Shown here: one piece after another, positions 42,791-53,088 of the stretch
Position numbering within the stretch: the first letter of the stretch is position 1
How the letters are laid out: each line of letters begins with the position of its first letter
Source of the DNA: Allacma fusca
Lineage: Eukaryota > Arthropoda > Collembola > Symphypleona > Sminthuridae
Reading direction: 5' to 3'
Length of the DNA: 64,000 nucleotides
Assembly: GCA_947179485.1 (NCBI GenBank)
Contig: OX359249.1
Coordinates: 48,557,402-48,621,401 of the forward strand
The notes under the pieces: model-generated
The model's database searches: none
Told to the model about the DNA's origin: nothing
Seen by the model: the letters and a program-made list of their open reading frames with translations, nothing else
Translations under genes and position numbers: made by a program

Positions 42791-44118
42791 CGAAAAAAGG
42801 AATATGTATCAATTCGTTGATAGTTTGGGTTTGTTTTTTACGTATGTATAAACCTCTTAATGTATGTTAGTTAACGCCTACTTGTTTGCATGCATATGCA
42901 CGTTACAGTTACTAGTGATGTTACAACACATTCTGGCCCTTCTTCCCTTTTGTCAAAATAAAAATACAATACATTTTGAATCATCCAAAATATCAAAATA
43001 CAAACACGATATAATTTGACCACAACATACAGTATTTTAAACACAAAATGATTTTCTTAAACCGCTTTCTATGACAGATGACGGATATGTACATTACCAT
43101 AGTTATAATGATTTAGGTGAAAAGCATTTTGAGTAAAATACTTTATTTCAAATACATTGTATCATTCAAAGTAAGTAAATACAAAACATTTCTGTACTTT
43201 CAGTCTTATAAAATACGAAGTAAAAAATACTGTTGTACTTGAAGTATTACTAATTACGAAATACTGTTGCACGTGAAATATTTCAAATTACTAATTTACG
43301 GAATGTTGTTGCACCTTAAATATTTCAAATTACTAAATACAAAATAATTTGGTACCTTAAATATTTTAAAATACCGTGCAAAAAGTATTTTAAGACCTCA
43401 AAATACACACTTTCAAATATCTACTGTATAGCTTTGGTACTGATCACAAATGCTTTTTATAAAAGGCATACTGTCCACGAAAAAACGGCCAGACCAGAAA
43501 TTCCTCCTTTTCCGTATCTCTACCTTTCTCTCCTGAAGTTTAATTTTCCCAAACTTGCTCGCCTGTTTTTATGGGTCGTGCCCATAATTTTCAACGTAGA
43601 GACCTGGCTATCTTTTAAGCCCTTAAAGTAGTACACCACACCATCAAATGATATTGTACCTAATTATTATACACCTATGCCATTTTTAAGAGAAGTGAAA
43701 GAAGGATTAATAATTCAGCAAAGTAAATATCCCTTGACGAACGTTAATAAGGGTTACATACTAAGTGATGCTTAGGAACCAGTTATTCCAAAAATGAGTT
43801 TAATTGTTTAACAATAATCAAGGTTTAAATAATTTTGTAAAAACATTAATATAATTTAATTTAATGTTTCAGTTTTTTTTAGTGTTATTACGATGTAAAA
43901 GAAAGTTAGTTTTAGCAGTTAGGTGTAGATAGCCCGAAGATTAACACAGTAAGTTATTGTTCGAAAGCTTGTTATTTATAATCTAAATACTATAATTTGA
44001 AGATGATGAGGGAAGGGACAGGGAGGGCATTTTTAAATCTTCGCTCCCTCCTCAACGCGCCTTTTAGGCTTGCGAGTACACAATGCCATAAAGCGCTTTT
44101 GCTATAAGTAATGCAATG
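42791..44118. other. Intergenic, AT-rich, no gene seen
   Basis: Apart from the AAATAC-rich tract at 42950-43420 nothing is recognisable. Short frames such as 43434-43631 have no domain. Confidence 0.5.
42950..43420. repeat. AAATAC-rich degenerate repeat tract
   Basis: Repeated variants of AAATAC, TATTTCAAATTAC and AAAATAC cover about 470 bp on both strands, with a phrase of the type AAATATTTCAAATTACTAA recurring near 43278 and 43318. The style resembles the subterminal repeats of the hAT-type elements further right, but I found no convincing terminal inverted repeat or 8-bp duplication here. Confidence 0.5.
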
Positions 44119-44121
44119 TAG

Positions 44122-44650
44122 AGCATCATCCCGTGGGATATTTTAGGCCCGTGCCCGCCCGTGGCTCGTAACGTTTTACCCGTACCCGCCCGGCACGAAA
44201 TTAATGTTTATCGAAAAAGGCCGGCCCGGCCCGCAAAATTAAAAAAAGCCCGTAGCCCGCCCGCAAATACCATACATCTTAAATACTGAAAAACTGTATT
44301 TTAAAATTTTCATGTTCTTGACTGTTACATACAGTCGTTAAACTACCTTGTTTATTAAGAAGGCAATACAAAAGCTTATGCTGCTATTTCGGCTTCGGTA
44401 AGCACTTCTGGTGGCGTTCTTGAATTTATTACAATGTTAACTTCTGGATTCTTATTACAAATACTTGAACTACTAGCAGGATTCATCTTCTAGACTAAAT
44501 GGAATTTTCCATAGTAATGAAGAGCGAAGTGAAACTTACTAAATAACAAAGGCAGGTATGCAAGAAAACTTTTCTTGCATACCTGCCTTTGTTATTTAGT
44601 AACAGTCGTACAGACGGGCACGGGCCTAAAATATCCCACGGGATGATGCT
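44122..44650. repeat. 36-bp perfect inverted repeat inside the hAT element
   Basis: Positions 44122-44157 and 44615-44650 are exact reverse complements, beginning AGCATCATCCCGTGGG. The right copy repeats the element's own left end in inverted orientation in the middle of the element. Confidence 0.9.
44536..44602. repeat. 67-bp perfect palindrome
   Basis: Two 33-base arms, 44536-44568 and 44570-44602, are exact reverse complements around a single C at 44569. Each arm contains AAATAACAAAGGCAGGTATG or its complement. The right arm is followed after 12 bases by the inverted copy of the element's left end. So 44570-44650 reads as an inverted, internally deleted copy of 44122-44568. Confidence 0.95.
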
Positions 44651-44948
44651 ATCGTACACCCAGCCTTAGTTTGGTTGAAAGCTAAAATTGCAAACGTCTG
44701 AAATTCGTTCAAGTCATTCAAGTCTATGTATATTCAAAACCGCTGCTCCTGCATTCACAACTAATGGAATTTCTCACGGGCTTTTACGGGCTTTCACGGT
44801 CTTTTTTAACCGCGATGAAAAGACCGTACCCGCCCGTAACCCGTCAAACGTAATAATTTTTACCCGTACCCGCTCGAAGCCCGTGCGGGCCGGACTTTTT
44901 GCGGGCTTACCCGTAAATTTTAACCGCCCGAGATGCTCTAATGCAATG

Positions 44949-46233
44949 TACAAGCACACGGCACCCAACGCAGCACGCTTTGGCTTTAGCTAGAATTGCC
45001 GCTCCGCGTCCTCTCCCCTTACAGTAAATAGCATGCTTCCACCGACGCAGGCGGTGGCTATGCTGCTCGTAAAGAATGGATTTAACTGAAACCAATTTAA
45101 ATGTGAAAAATAAATTATACTTTTTAAAAATTTGTCAAGAAGAACAATTTTACTGTCAACCATTCCTTCGATGAAATTCCCAACTATTCCTCAAGCTTTC
45201 TAACGCAGTGTCTACAAATTGTTTACCTGATTTTTTTAAAAGTCTGAAAACAGATTGGGGAATTACTTATTGTTTGCCATCCATCATTATATAGACTTGG
45301 GGTATAACGGTTTCTTGACACCCTATTTAGCTCAACATGACAGATGGAAAAGTACTGGCTAAAGTTAATTTTACATGGAGAACGATAAAAACAACTGGTC
45401 ATTCATTAAGGCTCATGACAAAATGTTGGCTTCTGATGCGGATTTGTAAGATTAAAATGGGTCTGCAAAAAATAAAATGAAAAGACATTTAACAGCTTTA
45501 TACGTATACGACTACGTCGCTTTGAAATAATTCTGGAATATTATTCAATTTGGCGTTTTTGATTAAAAATTCATCATCATCAGTTCCTTACATCCTCTTT
45601 GGCAGATCAATTGATTCATGTTTACGTAATATTAACAAAAAACAAGAAATACTGATACACACTTCTATAGAGTACTCTCGTCTAAGTTCGTTATCAATGC
45701 AGTATATTCTCACTAAAACAGACACCATTACAAATGTTAAGAATTGCAACAGAAGTTAAACATGTTTCGACTTCGACGCATTGTCTATCGACAACCAATT
45801 TACATATAGACTTTTTTGCGAAGTTATGGGGAGGGCGACTTATTCTTATTTCCTCCTCAATGAAATTTTGCCTGAATTTGGATGTGAGAAATTAATTACA
45901 TTCACTAATACTGCAAGATTCTGCCATCTTACATCAGCCAAGAGAGTACACGTGAAAAGTAAGCAGTTCCATATAAAGTAACAAACACAAAACAAAGATG
46001 GTGTGCACGACACAAAACCGCATTCTCCACATCCTGTGAAGGTATAAAATATCTTACCGTTTTTTTGTGAACACAGATGAATTTTAACATTTTTACGGGT
46101 TTAATATATGGAAATAAGGTTTGCATTCAAAATTCCTTTTAGAATTAATAGCAGAAAAACTCGTAAAAACAGCTACAGCTAATTTTTTGGTTTACTCGTA
46201 AGTGAAGGTGTGGATCATTTCCAAAACCAAAAC
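44949..46233. other. No supportable gene; one interrupted frame
   Basis: About 1.3 kb with no recognisable repeat. One plus-strand frame from about 45535 to 45981 runs roughly 150 codons and is broken by a single TAA near 45757. It may be a decayed coding fragment, but no domain is recognisable. Confidence 0.4.
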
Positions 46234-46236
46234 TAA

Positions 46237-46624
46237 TACCCAACACGGACAGCAACTTCTGTGTTGACATAAATGTGGTGACATGCATATGCTAACATAA
46301 ATGCACAGCATTGACATATAAATAGTGCAGCCAATGAAATGAAGAAGAAATATGTGGGTAAAAACATGGTTATTTTTAGCGGGCCTGGAGTTTGAATGAA
46401 GAAGGTTCCAGCACATAATATACATAATTACTTTGTCAAGTTTTTCCCGCACAACATTTAGTAACTTGCATATGTCACGACTTGTGCTGACACAAAGCTC
46501 ACATATCTATGTGAGAACTTCTGCAAGCCACCTCCCACTTATGTCAGTGTACGTACGAACGCACAGCATTTCTGTGTCAAACATATGCAAGTCAGCACAG
46601 ATTTCGTGTTGTCCGTGTTGGGTA
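46237..46624. mobile_element. 388-bp MITE with TAA target duplication (PIF/Harbinger-like)
   Basis: The ends are TACCCAACACGGACA and TGTCCGTGTTGGGTA, a 15-bp perfect terminal inverted repeat. Imperfect inverted similarity continues through CTGTGTTGAC-type motifs for about 80 bp. TAA occurs on both sides (46234-46236 and 46625-46627), which fits the TWA duplication of PIF/Harbinger or ISL2EU elements. A Tc1/mariner reading (TA duplication, ends starting CCCAAC) is also possible. There is no coding capacity. Confidence 0.8.
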
Positions 46625-46627
46625 TAA

Positions 46628-48382
46628 GGTTGTTTTCAAGAAATTGACAAAACAAATAAATTTAGTTTGTAATTTGTAATAAGTCAAAGGAAGTTAACAA
46701 TTGTCAACTCATCTATTTGGGCGAGCAATATTCATGCCACTAAAATACTATACTATAACAACGTCAGAATGTCAGGAACTCAACTGTCAGGCACTCATTA
46801 CATTACATTCAAATGTACCTTCGAGTGCGGGTACAAATTAAACTCTACCGTACTCAACCCAATTACGCTTTTGAAATAATAGACACTGATGAGGCTTACA
46901 CTGGGTTCAAAGTGCAACTCACCCCGATTGATCGTTTTATTTAATTGATACGAAGTGGAGGAAACATGCCTCCAAAGGATATTCAATGCACACTGCTTCA
47001 TTTCCAGTCATCGTGTTCCGAATTCCTTTCAAAGTTTTGTAGAATACTACTGTAACAACACCTGTGAATGTAAAATATCTTATTGACAAAGAGTTAACAT
47101 TCACCTAGACGAGAGTCGCAGTTCTGGAGTTACTTCCATTTCCCCTGGATAAAATTGAACTACTTGAGCTGCATGTATATTGTTGCAAAATTGCAATAGA
47201 ATGCCTCCCGTAAATGAATGTCTCCTCAAAAGGGAATAGAAGGGAGTAACAGTTAGCATATTTGATTTCCCAAGTTTGGAGAAAACATGGTTTCAGATTT
47301 TATAAAATGTCTGCATTTCAATTTTCGGGGTCCCCTAAGTAAGGGATTCCCTATTGAAATTGTTGTTCAGAAAATGTTTTGACGCTTGTTTGTAGAAACG
47401 ATTGGCTTTCAAAGAAGGCCTCGGCAAGATGTGTGGATAACACTTAGTGAGTATGATCGCTAATTAGGTTCAACGTTGGAAGTTATTCATTCTCAGTGAC
47501 GAAAGTGAGGAAAACCCAGAGAATGAATAAAGTTCGGATGATGTAATTTTGCCAAGACAGATCTTGCTATTGTAAAAATATTTCAAAGTATATGCCTTGC
47601 TGCTAATTTCATGGAGATTCGTTTTAGCTTAGTATCATTGGTACAAGTCTGGATTTCCGGCGGTATGAGCCAAAAAGGTAACGCTATTATAAATCTTTCA
47701 AAATGTTGTCACCAGGTACATTATTTGAACCTTGCTTCGCGTATTGGTGTTAATGCCCCATTAACATTATTGTAGTTGTGACTTATTCATATATATAATT
47801 CTCTACTGTATTCAGTGCTCCAGCACTTGACCTTATTGTAGGTTACCTGCCTGATTCTATTTATAAATAATCTTAAACATGATAAGAACCAAGCCTCAAC
47901 TTCCACCTTTTTCCTAACAAAAACCAAGACTTCTTCTCTAGCTGTAAAGCAGTACACAGCTCCTTTTCCCATCTTTTTGACAAACATTAAAGTTGAGTTA
48001 TATTAATCACAATTCCGTTCTCAATCTGTTACATTCTGCATCACATCACCCCATCATACTTTGGCAATTCACATTTAGTTACACACAATTGTTCATCTAC
48101 TAGTGCATAACACCGAGCTAACAATTGGCCCTGCTGATTTGACTTTGCTCCCAGTTAATGTTTCAATGTAGTTACTGAAGCGAATTTTTTTCAGACTTGG
48201 TTGCTGTTTTCTCCGGTCATGTCCACAATCCTGACATACAGTATGAACGTTCCTTTCTTGAAAAATGTCAACAAAACAGGAGTTAAACACTTTCTTGAAT
48301 TATTTGTACTGTGGAAAAAACATACTGAATTCAAGATCCTTAAATCGATTATTTCGACCTTGCCACACGTTAAAACCCTTCT
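46628..48382. other. No supportable gene
   Basis: About 1.75 kb of AT-rich sequence. A few short frames exist on both strands, such as 48093-48290 minus, none with a domain I can name. An acidic stretch readable near 47490-47540 plus is too short and too interrupted to call. Confidence 0.45.
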
Positions 48383-49550
48383 GACATTACCAGGGTTGCA
48401 AAATTGAAAGTGCCATGGCATTTTCGGCATTATGCCTTCCCAAAATGCCCGGGCATTTTTGGCACTTTGGGCATATTCAGTCTATATATTTCGCCCCGAT
48501 TTTTTCGATTTATGCTTCAGCTATCTACTAATTTTTCATACTAAATCACGAAACAGTATCTTTAAATAGACAATTTTGTGAAAAACAAATTATTATATTA
48601 CATTTTATATTATTAATGTAATATTATTATCTAGTAGTAATGTATCTTGTTCGCAAACATGATGATGCATGCTAATAAGACTTCACGAGCAAACATTATT
48701 GTAAAGGTGCAACACAAAAATATTTAAAACAGACAAGAGTTCCATAGTTTAAACACTGGACATCAGCAAAAAGTAATTTTTGCATTGTAAAATTTTGGAC
48801 TCCTAATAATAGTGTTTTACTTGGAGCAATAAAATTTACTATATTGGCAAATATTATAAATTCTTGCCTTGTAAAATTCGGAACTCCTAAAATGACAGTG
48901 TTTTACTTGGGCCAATAAACATTTACTACACAAGATTCAAGTTTTGAAATATTTTACAACGGCAAATTCGTATGTAATAAAGTTATAAAATCCAAAATTC
49001 ATTACTAATGAAACTTCATTTGGTAGTGTATTTTGTATTTCACCATGTGTTGTATTTTTTACTATTATCAAAATTTAAATCATTCACAGGCAGTGGTCAA
49101 ATCTTTCTTTTAAAACCCATGAAACCTTTTTACGTAATAGAGTTCAGTGTTTACAACTTTTGAAAGCAAATGAATATTAAAAAAAATTTAAGGATATTTG
49201 AAATCTTTTAGTCCATTTATTAAACCACAGATAATAATGAATTAAGACAATTGGAGTTCTTTTCAAAAAATCAACATTATAACTTTCTTCAGACTGGATG
49301 GGCTTGAGTATGTTATACAAACTCCCATGTTTACGTTTACGCGGATCAATAATGGTCATAGTGTGTAAATGTTTTCAATGCTCATTTTCATGTTTTTTCC
49401 AAAATGCCGCATAAGCTTTCCCAAAATGGCGGGCATTTTCAAAGTAAGGCATTCTCAGGGCATTTTTGGCGTTTTCGGCATTTTCAGGGCATTTTCAGGT
49501 GGGAAGCATAAAACCCAGGGCATTTTCATTTTTGCAACCCTGGACATTAC
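48383..49550. repeat. 8-bp target-site duplication GACATTAC (48383-48390 and 49543-49550)
   Basis: Identical octamers immediately flank the hAT-type element at 48391-49542. Confidence 0.92.
48391..49542. mobile_element. Non-autonomous hAT-type element with GCATTTT-rich ends, copy A
   Basis: The 1152-bp element begins CAGGGTTGCAAAATTGAAA and ends with its near-perfect reverse complement TTTTTGCAACCCTG. CAGGG...CCCTG ends and an 8-bp duplication are typical of hAT. The first about 90 bp and the last about 150 bp are crowded with GGCATTTT, AAAATGCC and GGGCATTTTC motifs on both strands. The interior is AT-rich and holds no transposase. Its ends match those of the innermost nested element at 61747-62844, but the interiors appear unrelated. 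Confidence 0.92.
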
Positions 49551-50720
49551 ATATATAGCTTTTCACATCTTTGTTCAAATGTATAAAATTTTGAAATTAA
49601 GATACGAAGTTTAACTGCTCCACTTGTATTTGTGCAAACGTTCCTAGTATTCAGCTTGTGCAAACAGTCACTCTAACCTCATCGGAGTCCACCATAAGAG
49701 GCACTGCATTTTCCTTTAGTTTTTGGCCATTTTTTCAACATGGATTTCCCCGCATAATTTCGTTATCCAATAGTCTCATTAAAACTCAGACTTCAGTCAC
49801 AGCAAATCAGTAATATTAATTACAGAAAATGCAAATTATTTTGCTTAGTTTTTACTCAACATTCACAATTTCACAGGATTTCGTAATTCATTCCAGTGTG
49901 TATCATTAGCCTCACCTTACTAAATAATTACAGCTTTTCAGTTTACGACAACTTTGATTTGATTTTATTGCAATTAAATTTGGTAGTTTTTTCTCATTCC
50001 AAACCGTTCGTTCATATCCTTGTACCCCATAGACGGCGTTATCGCAGCCTGGTCCAGATACTAAGATTTTGCAGGATTATTGTTTTCCACAAAAATAACA
50101 TTTTCAAAAACGAGTACTTCTCCTCTGGCACAAATTACTCATAGAAATTAAGATTAATTAATCACCCTGTTTTAAATTTCAGCTACCTTCACCAGTTGTA
50201 CTTACGCCAGCAGCAAACATAGCTATGCAAATTCAATTCCTGGGATATATTTTGAGCTTGAGTTCTTCCTTTTATTTATTTTCAATTAGCCAAAAAAACT
50301 GTCAGTAATTTCACTCCGGCCATTCCCTCATGTCGTGTTAGGGATGATAATTTAAGAAATCTTCATCCAAGTCGATTGGTAACAATCATAGGGTTGAATG
50401 GCTAATAGCAATGCTGTGCAATTCGTCCTGTGGCTCCATGTTTTTTGCTACATCCGGAACGCCGGAATCTTGTATAATTTATGAAGCTTCTAATGCTGAT
50501 TGTTCCGGTGTCAATGCTTCTTCTAAATTGATCAGTTCAGGATTTCGAATAGGCTGTTTCCTGTATTTATCATATGCCATGGGATCTCTCCATCAACTTT
50601 ATTTGCATTCCATTATATGGTATTCAAAGTAAAAGTGAAAGAAATGACAAGTTTTCTGATACCACCGGCATGATATGAACGGTTATTAATTGCAAAGTTC
50701 ATATCTTGAAATCCTTGCTA
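49551..50720. other. No intact gene seen
   Basis: About 1.2 kb between the hAT-type element and the degraded minus-strand gene relic. The relic's 3' part may extend to about 50400, but reading frames are too broken to follow. TCACTCTAAC at 49668-49677 has its inverse GTTAGAGTGA at 51937-51946. This is a possible but weak terminal inverted repeat around the relic, with no matching target duplication. Confidence 0.4.
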
Positions 50721-51762
50721 GTTGTCTTAAAGAAACCGTCGCTTACATTTATAACAGGTAAACCATATACGTAGAGAATACCTGCCATTTCCACATGTAT
50801 GACAAATAAGTCCTTTAAATATTGTACCCGAAAGGATCAAAAGTGACCAACCCAGCATTTTGAGGATGTCATTACGAGTTATAAGACTTTTCCAACGCAT
50901 CTGCTTCATGTTATGCTGCAAATTCGTAAAATTGGCGTATGTTGCGTCTGAGCTGCATATTGAAACCTGTATCCAGTGCTTGTACCATTGGCGTGCATTT
51001 GGACGTGATTACTACACTTTTGAAAGATTATTCATGGGACCTTTTGCCCAGAATAGCTTTCATCATAAGATAGAAAAAATCTTACGTATCTTCCGGTTTT
51101 AAAACTTCCTCCAAAAGCAACACAGTAACTGCACGAGAGAGTAAGACTGGGAACTTAAAGCAGAGACTCCTCTTCCTTTGCCACCAATTTACCCTTAGGT
51201 TTCAGTAAGCACATGACAAAATCGTCGACTATTTCACATTCCAAACTGATTGTGGGCCGCAAATTATGCCTGTGAGTTTCACGATTTTTTGGCGAATGTG
51301 AAAACCCATAAGCAACTCTTTCCTCATTTGAGTTCTGGTACCAGTCAACTCATACTGAATTCCAACTTGATCTGTAATCCAAATAAACTTGGCGTCATAG
51401 CGCTTGAACTCTTCTTTAATTTTCGTTAAAATACGTGCAAACCTCATCCAGCTTTCCTTTTGGTGATCTCTGTTTTAGTCAAACGCTGCACTTTTCGGGA
51501 AACGTTTCCTTGTATGGTTTTAAAATTTGATAGTTAAGTTCCTGGTGCTTTGGAAGGAAAATGGGGCGAGATGAGTGCACACGGCACAGCCCAATGTCTA
51601 ATTTCCATACCATGGACAATTTTGCGGTCTTCCCTTGCTACTTTAATTTTTCCAACGACAAACCCGATCCAGATCCTTAAGTTTCTCGTTTTTTAAATTT
51701 TCGTGTACTACTCGGATTACTTCATTAACTACATTAAATGCATTAACATTCAAATACATGGT
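50720..51762 (-). pseudogene. Frameshifted gene relic with a restriction-endonuclease-like KFIWITD motif
   Basis: Reading the minus strand from about 51762, protein-like pieces follow one another in different frames, separated by indels. A helical N-terminal piece rich in VVNEVIRVVHENL is followed by KIVHGMEIRHWAVPCALISP, then by NYQILKPYKETFPEKC. Next is a 72-codon open piece (51447-51229) with FARILTKIKEEFKRYDAKF, IWITDQVGIQYEL and KIVKLTGIICGPQSVWN. After it comes DDFVMCLLKPKGKL near 51200. A final piece (50981-50727) carries CHTCG and CYKCKRRF, a zinc-ribbon-like CX2C...CX2C pair. The phrase FIWITD before a short loop resembles the WITDG.GW block of type II restriction endonucleases of the PD-(D/E)XK fold. 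That family assignment is inference. The gene could derive from a mobile element or from horizontal transfer. At least four frame changes show it is dead. Confidence 0.4.
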
Positions 51763-52766
51763 GCATTGTTTTTATGAATAGTTGTCTAAAATTAATATGA
51801 TAGTTGTAACTACTTTTTAAACAAAAGGTTTTAAATGGTCGGTGTATTTATAAATATTTTATTTGTTATATTTTTATTTATAAATGCGTGGCTATGTTGT
51901 TGATCACCCTATTAGGCATTAATTGTTCGTCGCCATGTTAGAGTGAATGCAGTTTCTTCAAATATATTATTTATCGTTAACAAGATGTGGCTATTACTCT
52001 CCGCATAACACTGGTTAGAGTTCAATAAATGCTTCGTTCCTACAACTGTGTAAAATAACAACTGTGTTTAATTACAAGTTTTTGAATACAACCAATACGT
52101 TTTGAAAGTGTTCAGTCCCACTCTCTCATGTATTTGGCTCTAATAATCTTGCCATAGGACATGTACTTCCTTTAGGTTACCCAAAATTTGTTTTTGTCCT
52201 CCAACTCACCGTTCCATGCTTCTGATTCCATCCGACCGTTTTGAATGTTAGTGATTATGAACAGAGTACATCTCCTAACTGAGCTCTGCTACTATCAAGT
52301 TTGCAAATTACACCATGTAACCCTACCCGGTGGAAGCTCCTTGTTGGTCAAGATAACGTCATTGTGAGTTTCACAATGTAGCTTTGTTGGCTTCAATACC
52401 CAAGCCGAGCAGTTCAACACCAACAATCAGAGTGAGCAGTCCTAAAAAGAGCTGAACATTACCCCTCTGTACATTTTTAAGCTTAAGTCGCTGGCGTTAT
52501 TGATGTTGTTTGTCACAGAACTAATTCCTTATTATTATTACAAATTACAGTGTGCCTGCCGTGTAATCGGAACGTCATCAATTACACATGATCAATTATC
52601 TTTTTCTAGTTTATTCCTTCTATCCTCCTTTTCCTTTTAAGTACAATAGTCTAACTAACCTATTATCAATTCGACTTATTATTATTCTTCGTTTATTGAA
52701 TTTAACACTTATTGAGTCAAATAAGAGTAATATTTTGGTTCAAAACCTTGAAGATCTACAGAAGTT
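51763..52766. other. No supportable gene
   Basis: About 1 kb of AT-rich sequence between the gene relic and the LINE insertion. There is no recognisable repeat or domain. Confidence 0.45.
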
Positions 52767-53088
52767 AATTAAAGATATATTTTTGTATTTGTATTTATTT
52801 ATTTGGGATCCTGTAGGCTTTCGCCCATGACCCACCAAGTAATTCGGGTTTACAAAGTTATTTTGATATAATTGTGTGATTCTCATTTTGTTTTTACATA
52901 GTAATACATAATACGTAATAATGGTACTTAAGTAATATTCTTGCCATCTAGCTAAAATCTATAAAGAATTCTCTCCTTCTGAGAAAGTTGTGCAACATTT
53001 GTATTAAATTACACATTTCCTCTCTTGTTTCTGGGTTGAAGTATGCTCTATATGGTGCATGTACATTATATCGGTTATGATTTATACC

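Larger units (their letters stand above)
44119..44940. mobile_element. Non-autonomous hAT-type element with CCCGT-rich ends
   Basis: The 822-bp element starts TAGAGCATC and ends GATGCTCTA, a 9-bp perfect terminal inverted repeat that continues imperfectly into GC-rich sequence. It has an exact 8-bp target duplication. Both subterminal zones are packed with CCCGTACCCGCCC-type motifs and their complements, so their GC content is far above the surroundings. Such clusters are where hAT transposases usually bind. There is no transposase frame, and the open frames at 44688-44993 and its reverse are by-products of the motif repeats. Two internal inverted structures are annotated separately and suggest a fold-back rearrangement after insertion or in the progenitor. 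Confidence 0.88.
44111..44948. repeat. 8-bp target-site duplication ATGCAATG (44111-44118 and 44941-44948)
   Basis: Identical octamers abut both ends of the element at 44119-44940. Eight-base duplication is the hallmark of hAT transposition. Confidence 0.9.

Noticed and set aside
42905..43432. TA-flanked CAGT...ACTG ends around the AAATAC tract
   Set aside because: Only 4-5 bases are inverted, which is expected by chance; not enough for a transposon call.
44688..44993. 101-codon frame and its minus-strand counterparts
   Set aside because: These are by-products of the CCCGT-rich subterminal repeats and they cross the transposon boundary.
47480..47560. Acidic plus-strand stretch (ILSDESEENPENE) resembling the start of a piggyBac transposase
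   Set aside because: It is interrupted by a stop, too short, and not followed by any DDE-type transposase sequence.
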